DNA of 64,000 nucleotides from Plazaster borealis. Lineage: Eukaryota; Echinodermata; Asteroidea; Forcipulatida; Labidiasteridae. Positions 12,201 through 23,700 of this stretch are shown here, piece after piece; the first letter of the stretch is position 1, and every line of letters starts with the position of its first letter. The stretch covers positions 32,264,234 through 32,328,233 of the forward strand of contig CM037472.1 of NCBI GenBank assembly GCA_021014325.1. Reading direction: 5' to 3'. A program made the translations under genes and the position numbers. The notes below the pieces were generated by a model. The model was not told where the DNA came from and did not search any database. It worked only from the letters and a program-made list of their open reading frames with translations.

Positions 12201-15200
12201 TCAGCAAGAAACCTTACAAGTTACATAATAATACAAAATTTGTAGGCCCATTCAAACATTGTATTACTGCGGCTTACACTATTTTCCTGAAAAACATCTC
12301 AACTCCTTCGGAGTGAGCAGCACCGGCAGCCAAATAGGTGCACAGGTTGATCAAAAATCTCTACCCACACGTATCAGGGCTCAAAATTAACACTGGACCA
12401 CAAGCCCGAGGCCAGTACTTTTAGCGTTGGGCCAGTAAAATCACGACCGGACAAGCCCGGTGGTCTTGTGTTTTTTCAATTGACTAATAACAGTAATACC
12501 ACATTGTGCAATATCTTTGAAAAAAATGCTGACAATGAATCTGATATATCTTTCAATTCTGTTAAGCATCGAAGTAGCATGACAAATGAGATAGATCTTC
12601 TCTTAGTTCTTGTTCAACTCATTTTGAATCTGATCTTGTAAAATAAATGTTGGTCTAGTAAAAATGTTGCGCTACAAGCCTGCAGTCTTGTGGATTCCCC
12701 CCCCCCCAAATTCGAGCCCTGCGTATCAACAGTCTCTACTCCAAAAAGGTACCAATTTTACTCCTGGGTGATGAGAAGCAATTACAGTTATATTTCTTGC
12801 TCAAGAATACAAGTTACGACCGGGATTTGAACCCCACCCAGATGACCCAGCCATCACAACTTAAGTTTGATACTCTAGACCACTCCGCCCTGACACACTA
12901 CAAGTCCAGTTAAATAAATCTTTGAAAGGCAACCTTTTTGAAAGGGCAAGGGCACCAAGGCTTTTTGTCCTTGGTAAAGGGCACCTCTATGAGGAAATTT
13001 CTATTGGAACATTTCAAGGGGCACCGAGACAATGACCGGGGGGCAACAGAGGCAATTGCCTCCCCTCCTTCGTGATGTATCCCTCATGCGTGTTATTTAC
13101 AGAAATCCCATCCTCGTCGCCAATGTAGTATTTACTATATTTACCAACGCAGACGGTGGTATCCCTCATGCGTGTTATTTACAGTAATCTAAAAAAACGC
13201 TGGCAAATATTGTGTTGACACTTAGCAACATAACAAATGCACAAATATTGAAAACAGAAACTGATGCTGCACAATCCCCTTCACAATGAATGTAGGAGTA
13301 TCAATGCAATGGCTCACCCTTAACACCAGCCCAGCGTACATTGTCTAGTATAAACTGCTACGGGCTAGTGAACAGCACTTCTCAACTTGCCCCATGGGCT
13401 CCTAAAAACTGTGCAAACTACTTGTTTATAATGGTCATATTTCTTCCCTTTCAAATGTGAATAATACATTTTAAAAATGTTTTAATATATTTTTTTGATT
13501 GAGCGCATGTAATTTCAATTGACCAATAAGCTGGTTGTGATTGCTAACACTAATACATCAGAAAGATAACGTTTTGACAATAAACTGTGCAAGTCTCGCG
13601 CATATTCAAACTTCTGGGACCATTGTGGTACCAACCATATGGAGTTTTATGTGGGCGAGATTTTGTTTCGTCAATTATTTTAGTTTAATGTAGTTTATGA
13701 CCATGAAAATGATACATGTTATTGGGAATGTAATACTAAGTGATAACAAATATGAAAGTGAAATCAATTCAACAATATAATGAAGAAAACCCTAAATTAA
13801 ACTTGACCTCAGCTTCCGGCTACTTGCAAAAAATTAAGAATTTGTGCCCACCTCCAATCACGAAACTTATGTAATCGCTTGTTTTGGTCGTGCGATGATA
13901 ATCACCAGACGCTGTCAATTGCCAGACGCTAAGCCTTTTTGCAGCAGTCTATGGTCGTTGAGGCGTCAGTGTCCTCTGTAAACTGGTCACGCGATAATTT
14001 TACGCCCGTTCGACCATCACGCGTCAGCGTAGAAACCAGCTTTTAGTGGTTGCACATATTCAGGCGTGGATTTACAAAAGGGGTTTCTACAAAGTTTAGA
14101 TCAAATAAGCACCCTTGTCGCAGAGTTTTAATTTTGTTTCAATAATAATTAAAAAATTATTGTGTATTTGTTATGAAAGCTAACACTCATTTTATAAAAA
14201 TTGTAATGATTATTTTTGTTGTTCAGATTTTTTCATAAATATAATTTAAAACAAAAGATTTGTTTTCAGAAAAAAATATGCTCTTCGTTTGAAGCGTTTT
14301 CTCATCCCGATACGAGCGAGACTTGCACAGTCTTATACATGTACATGTTTCAACTTTTGGCTACTGAAACTTCCTGGGGGCAAGTAAAATGCACTGTTTA
14401 CTAGCCCGGTGGGCTAATTTACAAAAATGTTACCTCGCTAGTCTTGGATGTGACGACACGCACAATATTCTCTGTAGCTGTACTACTTGCTATCCTGGCT
14501 TTCCTTGTTGAGGCATTCAACGCCCATACTCTCTTCTCCATAGCTCTAAAACAAAAAACAACATGCTCAACTTTATTACAACATTTTCAGTAAACAATGA
14601 ATAACATTTTCAGTAAACAATGAATAGTGCCTTTTTTTTTAAACCACTCCTACATATCTAGCTATGTCTTGTACTCCATTGGGCATTTTTTATGAAGCCA
14701 TGCACTGAAAAACACAAAACTTAAAAATTTCAGAGAGATTCGCAGACGAAGATGATTTTGTAAAACTTGAAAACAGAATACATCTTAAAATGTGATGCGA
14801 CTGTCATTTTTGAGTTCCTCATTGATCCAAAAATGCAGCCTGCTAATTTAATTAGCTTTGTGTGTAAAAGGTTCTTTGCCAACCTTTATTTTTTGCAAAA
14901 AATAGTTGATGGCTTGCCGATTCGACCATAGCAGGGTCTTTCTCGAAGGCTAAAAGGCTCTTTAAACGCATCTGAACAGTTCACAGTCAACACTCCTACT
15001 GATGACTGATCATTCAATATCAGTCAAATGGTTATGTTTTAAGGCATTATGCCAGTATGCACTTTGGTGCCTTTATCCACAATACTTTTTGACTAATTAC
15101 CTTACAAAAGGGTACAGACAGTGGGATGCTTCCTGACAATAGATCTTGCAAGTGTTAAAAACATTCAAACATTACTGTGAATACAGGGTTCCTACGCACA

Positions 15201-17975
15201 TTGCTTTAACATGTGAAGGAAACAAAAGGAAGTAGGCCATCTCGCCCCCAAGCAAGTTCACCTCAAACAATGTCACCCCACGCAAGCTCGCCTCAAACAA
15301 TGTCACCAAAAGCAAGCTCGCCCCCAACAAAGTCACCCTGGATAGTGACATTAACGCCCCCAGACAATGTCGCCCCCAAGCAAAGTCGCCCCCTATAAAT
15401 ATAATACATATAAACAGCTCCTCCACCATCAATGATGACCTGTATTTAAAATAATAAGACTGAAAATATAAAGGCTGACCAGCTTTTTATTAGGTTTTGT
15501 TTTTAATAATTAACTGTCATCAAACCTGGATGGAGTTTTTGTTCATGGTATATATTTATTTTGCTTCAAACAATACCGGAGGAAACAAAAAAATTGTAAT
15601 ACAGCTTTAACTTTTTACGCCGAAAAACTCAAGACTTATACAGAAAACGGATATTAATGGTTCTCTATTCCATCTATCTCCTCACATTTGAAGCTTAAAT
15701 TTCTTTACTAAGAAAACAGCCTAATCAAACCACAAATTCACCGGCTGTTACAACAGAAACAAACACTTGGTACAGTATTTATTTAACCATTTCAATAACT
15801 TCTTTAGAAATTGTTTTCACCTTACCACATTCCCAGAATAAAAGTCATATAATCTTTTCTGGTTTTCATTGCAAAAAAACGCAAAACACATTCCTGTGTT
15901 TGTCTGTGGCAGAGCTTGCTAAGGGGCGAATTTGTTAAAGGGGGGAAATTGTTACAACCCAAGGCAACCTTGGTTGGGGGTGACTTTGTTGTTTGGGGCA
16001 ACTTTGTTGGCGGAGAGCTTGTTAGGACGAGATGATGAGCATTCAAACACAATTGCGTACTGTAACTGTCCCAATGTTGGAATATGCATGAGACTTGGAG
16101 AGAGTATTTGTACAGACTACTAATAAACAAACTCACTCTTTGACATCTGCCATGAAGGGGTAGTTGTTCAAGACTTGACTGGCTAATGGCCGTTTCTCTG
16201 GGTCCTAAATATCACATACAAAAATGAGAGCATCAATGCGAAGTTAGTAACTCATTGACAGTCAATGACTCAGATATGAGCGCAAAACTCACAATGGGAG
16301 ACTTTGGAACGCTAGGTGGCAGCAGACTTACCAGGTAAATTTCCATTGTTTACGTAGTTCTGAGCATGCGCACATTACCAAGAACAATGGATTTACCTGG
16401 TAAGTCTGCTGCCACCTAGGGTCACCAAAAGTCCCCTATTGAGTCCAACTCGAGTCGCACATATTGTTTACTCTGTGAAGGTTGTGTTGGTGTTATGTTT
16501 GGACAACTCTATAGCGTTTTGTGGTTGCACGCACTCACAGTTGTGTGATAGGTTTTAATGTGCCCGGGGATCAGAGTTTGGCACATAGGAATGTAAAGGA
16601 AATAATATGCACTACAATAATAATAAGAATAATAGTAAACTATACTTATATAGCGCCTCACACAAATGTCCCAAAGCGCTTTACAAAAGAAATTAGCAAT
16701 AAATTAATTATAGAGGTACGGTTTTAGCATAGATTGGAATGTTTTTATTTGGAGCAGATTGGTTGAGGGATTTGTACGTCAGTAGGAGGAGTTCGAATTC
16801 TATGCGTTTGGAGACAGGTAACCAACTACTTAACCCATATCTGCCTAGTTACGGGATTACCCGTAGAACACACAAACACTGTGAATGCCTACCTACGGGA
16901 CAACCTGTAGATAAACAATAAGTTAGTGTCTTTCTTTATATTCTTGTTGCTAGTGGTACCAGATGAAAAACATGACAAAATATATATATCGCATTAAAGA
17001 GCGTTATGTGTTTTTTCCAATAGTATACAGTTTGTTGGGATAAGTTTCAAGGCAGTAGTAAATAATTAATTGCTATTGTAACGCACCAATCAGCGCTACA
17101 TGGGCTTAGGCAGGAACAGTGTTCATGTAATGTGACCAGTCTGGGTTTAAGGAATGCATTGGTATCAGGCCTGGAATTTCATCTTTGAGAGGGCAAGGCC
17201 ATTTTCATAAAATCTTAAAAGTCTACAGGAAACTTTTGAAGGGGCCCCAAGGCCAAGACCAGGGGTGACAGATGCCATGGCCTCTGAGGCCTCTGTGTAA
17301 TTTCAGGCCTGTGGTATGAGCAGTCATGTAAGCTAGACATCGACACATGGGGCAGAGACATGGGCAACAACCAAAGAGATGGGAGAGAAATTGATAACAC
17401 AGAGAGCCATGGAAGGGAGAATGCTCAATGTGTCGTTGCGGGACAAAGTCAGACACACACAAGTAAGACAAAACAAAAATAAAGGTTACACATATATCAT
17501 AGAGAAGATCAAGATAATGAAATGGAGATGGGGTGGACACTTAGCAAGACAACAGACGGACCAAGAGACGCACAAGGACAGGCAGGAGAAGAAGAGGAAG
17601 ACGAAAAAGGAGATGTAGAGATGAAATCACCATATGAACATGTAACACGGCAACATGGAGTAGAATGACAAGTGATAAAAGAGAATGGAAATTGCTGGAG
17701 GAGGGCTTCATCCCACAAAGGATTAATACAGCCTGATGTTGATGATGATGATAATAACATTAATAATAATAATAATAATAAAGTAGTCTTATATAGCGCA
17801 CGTATCCACCAATAAGGTGCTCAAGGCGCTTGAACAAAGAGATATACTTTTTAAGACAGGTTTTGAAGTTTTTGTGATTTATGAGACTGATTTATGTAGT
17901 ACCTTATAAGGATTTACAAGGTGCTGCTGTGCACTCGGCAGCCACAGCCAGAAACACCGGGGCGAACCCCTTCTC

Positions 17976-18012
<37 letters not shown>

Positions 18013-20742
18013 CGAAGCTAGACAAAGATTAATACAAAATTGATACTTACCTTTGACAACAACTCACAAACTAAAGATTTAATTTCAGCCGAGTAGGTCG
18101 GATCAATAGTCTCTTTGTCTATTTCTTTCTGAACGATTCTCGATACCAAACTCAGTGGATTCTGTTGGGGAAAAAAGAGTAAACGAAGATGTCGAAAAGG
18201 CATTGCAAACATAAATAAATTGTAAATAGCATTAGTTTCATTATACTCGGACACATTACTGACAACATCAAAAGCAACTTGATTTTTTGCCACAGCTTAA
18301 AAGCTGGATTTATTCACATGCACCAAATTGTGAAATGTTCCCCTAAGGAGATTTAGTAGTAGGCAAGGAGCCGGATACCGGACACAGGGCAAACCGGCTA
18401 AACAGACACACTTCAACATTGCAAATACATTACAACATAAATTTTGAGGACTACCATCGTCCCAAAACACTTATGGACTACACGTCCAACCAAAACACAA
18501 ATGGACTACCACGTCCAAAGGGCACCAAGCCCTTCCAACATTTATATATGGACTCATTCGTCCATACAGTACCCACAAAAAACACTGTGTACCAACACAA
18601 CAATACATGACACACAGATCACACCGGAACACCGGGACCCAGTACAGGTCATCTACCGGACCTCCACAGTTGAACAACACAAACGCACCTTGCCTTGTTA
18701 GTACATAACAAACCATTGTACAGGAACAAACAAAATGTATCAACTTAGATTTGAACCTAACACTTGTAATTATTCCCAAAAGTGGAAGTCTGAGGGGATA
18801 AGACTGTAGCCCCAACGGAACCGACGGGCACTACAAAAAGTAACTAAAGTACCTAGTGTTTAAAGTTAGAATTTGTCCCCATAAGTTGGAATGCACAACG
18901 TGAAACACATAGCCCCAACGGTACGGAAGGGCACTATGATTTTAATAACATAAAGTAAATAGTGTAATTTAATATGACATACGTTAATAAATATTTGCAT
19001 TTTCCCAAGTTGGCACGAACAAGGGTACATGTAAAAGTAGCCCTTGGAACTACCATCAGGCACTATTGTTCATGAAATCCCCAAAACAATTGTTACTTAA
19101 GATTAATCTATTACCTGTACCTGCTAAAAGTTAACCTGCTGATATAATGCAGCTATAAAACCTGTGGTATTTTACGACATAACCTTAGATCTCCAACCAA
19201 ATCTGTCATTTTTCGACAAAAAACACCAAACGCGCAAAGCGCGCCCCAAGAAAAACGACAGCACGCCCCAAGAAAAACGACAGTGCACACCAAGAAAACC
19301 CAACATAATGTTGGAATAGTGTAAACTGGGCCAATGACTACCAATTCCTCCACAAGTTTACATGAAATAATGCATAGCCATGTACGTATACTTTGTTCTC
19401 AACAACACAAAATTTTGCAACTGTCATCCTTGCAAACAAATATGACACCGGCCTCAGCGAAATGGATAGCCCCAAAACTCGCATATTATGATTTACTGAA
19501 AAAGTGACTGGGAACCATCCATAATTACTTTTCCGTTGGCAATTACACCATAATTTGTAATCATGACTGATTTAATCAACCTGTCGAATGTCGTTTATTA
19601 TGGATTATTACTGTTATTATTATGATTATATGTATGTATATTTTCTCAATTATTTTTAATTTTATATTTTTCACTTTCATTTTATTTATGTTTTTGTTTT
19701 TATTATTACTATCATGTATATATATATTTCAATATATTATTATATATTTCAATATATTATTATTATCCATATTTTATACATATTTTATACATATTCTATA
19801 TATTCTATATATATATATTATGATATTATATGATATTATAATAATATATAATAATATAATATTGTTATAATGATTTATAATATATTATTATTTTTTCTTT
19901 GTTCAACCCAAAATCATTTAATATTTATCCAGTCAGTTTCCCTTGTGGTCCATTACTTGATATATGATATATAAAAAAAAGTCGCATCCCCTTAAGGTGA
20001 TCCCGGCTGCCGCTTCCCAGGTTGTATCGTATGGGTGTGATCCCTGGCTACACGGCAGTTTGCGGTTGAATGGCTTTCTGACTGGCACCCCCCGAACAAA
20101 GATATTGACAAAATAGGGAGACCGCCAACATAGGGCTAGATAGCTCAGTTGGTAGAGCGCCGGCACGTTAAACCGGAGGTCGTTGGTTCAAATCCCACTC
20201 TAGTCAATTTTTCTTTGTTCAACCCAAAATCATATATATTATGATTATTATATATATCGATTTATTTTTTTAATTTTTTTTTCTTCTAGATTATTATTAC
20301 TTTTTAAATTATTTTTTATTGTGATTATTATCATTTTCATTATTTCAATGCATATGTATATCATAATTTATTAACCATAAACCACTCAATAGTTGGGACC
20401 TTTACCATATAACGAATGCGCTCTACCAACTGAGCTATCTAGCCCTATGTTGGCGGTCTCCCTATTTTGTCAATATCTTTGTTCGGGGGGTGCCAGTCAG
20501 AAAGCCATTCAACCGCAAACTGCCGTGTAGCCAGGGATCACACCCATACGATACAACCTGGGAAGCGGCAGCCGGGGATCACCTTAAGGGGATGCAACTT
20601 TTTTTTATATATCATATAATTCAAGTAATGGACCACAAGGGAAACTGACTGGGTAAATATTAAATGATTTTGGGTTGAACAAAGAAAAATTGACTAGAGT
20701 GGGATTTGAACCAACGACCTCCGGTTTAACGTGCCGGCGCTC

Positions 20743-20774
<32 letters not shown>

Positions 20775-23700
20775 CTTTTGTAACTGTTTTCTTTTAAGTT
20801 TATTAGCAATACTGCAACTCTTGTCACTGACCTCAAGCTTAGATTTTAACAATCTTAAAGGCAAACCAATGATGAAGCAATGAAAACCCAAAGACACACA
20901 CTCGCGGCCCACAGGATCGGCCAATGACAGGCTGTCAATGAACTCAAATGACGTCATGTGCACAGGTCTAGTGCCAAATTAATATAATCCGCATTATTAG
21001 TAACATTATTACCATCATAATTCTGAAATATATAATTGAAATATTATTTTCTTTTTATCATTTTTATTTATCTATTATTATTATTTTTATTTTTTTATTT
21101 TTTTTTATGAATATTATTATTATTTTTTTAATTTATTATTATTATCTATATATATTGTTTTTATATATTATTTTAAATTATTATTATTTTATAGTTTTGT
21201 TTATTTCTTTATTAAGTATTATTAATAATATACAATACATACATGTATAATATTGTTTTCCTTTTCTTTTTTATACATTTTTTTTTTTTTAAATAGGCCT
21301 ACATATATATATCTACCTGTATATTATTATTATCATTATTATTAAATGAACACATATTTAATAATGTCGTGGCAAGAGTAATGCTTTATGTCAACATTTA
21401 TTCAGAACACCGAAAAGTCAACACAATACACAAGTTTTATGACACTTTAATTTAAAACCTCTGAACAAAAAACCACCGATGTAACAGCTGAATGTTACCA
21501 ATGGCTAACACGCAAGCATTGCACAGGTGCCCCCAGCGCAGCCACATCACTCGGCGGGTAAGGGAGAGCCTAGTCAAGTCTAGGGAGAGCCGCGCCGCCG
21601 AGCCCAACACACACTAATGATATTTTAGGTGACTTATCACTACCAATCAGCGGCGAGCGCGCGTAAACCAACTTGATGCTGAAACGGTATAATATTTCAC
21701 GCACTGTACGTGTACATTATTAACCATACAAGGGGCCGGCCAGCCCCAGACACTTCTGGCAAGCTGCCAAAATATCAGCACCATGCAGCGCGCACACGCG
21801 GAAAAATCCAGAAACCACCACTAAATAAATTGTAAATAGCATTAGTTTCATTATCACTGGTAATTCTGGGAAAAACGTGTACATGTAAATGAAGCAACCT
21901 ACCGATGCTTCAAAACTGTGTTTCAAAGTCAGTAGTTCGTATAGCATACAGCCTATTGCCCACATGTCACTTTTTGTGCTGTACCTAGAAAATAAAACAA
22001 CAGACGTTTCAAATTTTTCATGAAGTTTGTTTAACATAATGCAAACACTGTGTAACAATCAGAAAAAGTAAAATAGTATACAAATATTGACTGCTTCGCG
22101 TGCTATGGTTAAAACTATAACTCCCGAGGTGATCCCGGAGTGTTATATTTTCCCGAGGAAAAGCCGAGGGAAAATAGACTGCTCCAGGGATCACTGAGGG
22201 AGTCGAAGATTTAACTAAAGCATGAGTAAAAGCAACAATATTTCTTTTAAAACACCCCATACATATATTGTGTCTAGGGGTCTAAGTACCAAGAAGCTGC
22301 TGTTGCTAAGGGCACAGTGCATTGGTTGCTATGGGATAGTACATTGAGCGATACGGGTACAGTACATTGTTTGCTGCGTGTATTATAAGTTATCACACAA
22401 GCGCGAGTGGAATATGGAAAAATGTAGCGCTTCTGCGTCCAATATCCAACGTTGGGTATGGGACGCAGACGCGCTATATTTTTCCGTATTCCACGAGCGC
22501 GCGTGTGATAACGAATTTATCTTCAAGCCTAGAGCAACTTCGAGTGCGCACCATGGTTAACTAAAGGTTGACCATTAATTGCACTCGAACCCAGGCTGGT
22601 CGACCATAGGTTGACTGCTGTGGTCGACTATTTGGAACCAGCCTCGAGCCCATGGTTTCTTCACTGGTCCCAATAGCCTTGTTCTATGTTAAGTCGTGTA
22701 AACGGAGAGGGGAACCAGTGACACTGTAGCAAAATGGTGGAAGGGATAGGAGCTGCACGGATCGGTGCCGACCAATCGGATAATATGCCTGAATTGTGAG
22801 TATTAAAACTTGGTGAATCCTTTGTGAAAATAACGTATTCACAATACAGCTGTCACTTGGTAAAATTTCCGTATCCGAGGTGTTTTACATAATTGTGGGC
22901 GTCAACCTTTTCGTTAGCGTCGGTGTACTGGAAGATAAAGCATGTTGCGTTTGCATGGTTTCTAGTACATAGTAAAAATAAGACATATCATGTGATGTGC
23001 TCTGAACCAATCAAAAGGCAGAATCTTTGTAAGGGGGTGTTATGATGTTTAATATGAACTCCATCATCACTGATCGCTACAACTGCCACTAATTTTTTTC
23101 TTCTTCTGAGAAACTGATGAAGAGAAATGAGTGAATGAGTTGGTTTGATATCTAAAGAAGGTAATTAAGTTCACTTACTGTTGGCCACGTATAAGCTCAG
23201 GAGACATGTAATACAGTGTGCTCACAGTCTGAAAAAAGAACGAAAATAAAAACCAACTTTTGGTTGAAACCTGTGAATCTAAGAAGCTGGCAACTGAGAG
23301 GGCGCTCACATCTTCAACCCTAACCATCGGAAATGTGATGCAATCAAGCTAAATGAGTCATTTGTTGGAAATATCAGTATGGAGAAACAAGCCAAAACAG
23401 GCCAACAGGGGTGAAATTTTCAAAAATATTTTTTTTGTAAATTTAAATGCCAAAATACATCTTATTTTATATTGGCAACTTCCTTCCTGATAAATAACAT
23501 CAAAAAGGGGTTAAAATTAGCATTGAAAGGAAATGTGCTGATGTAGTTTCAATTAACAACTCGACTTTAAACCCCCTTTTCTCAGTTCCATTCTCTTGCA
23601 TCTCTTGGTGTTTCTACTTTCATAACTTTTGAACCAAAGGTGGTATCAACATGGGGTTTTAACAGTATTAAAGCATAGATTATGCTCTTTTCAAATGTAT

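Noticed and set aside
15172..15432. ORFs with repeated Leu/Ser/Pro patterns across the short-repeat arrays (also at 52608-52985 and 54915-55168)
   Set aside because: Translations of 15-20-bp tandem repeats, not genes.
19622..19870. 82-aa hydrophobic ORF
   Set aside because: Translation of an A/T microsatellite tract.
20134..20206. Functional tRNA-Asn (GTT) gene
   Set aside because: Cloverleaf is plausible, but position 33 is C, the anticodon stem has a mismatch, and the sequence recurs with the same SINE tail; better explained as a SINE head.
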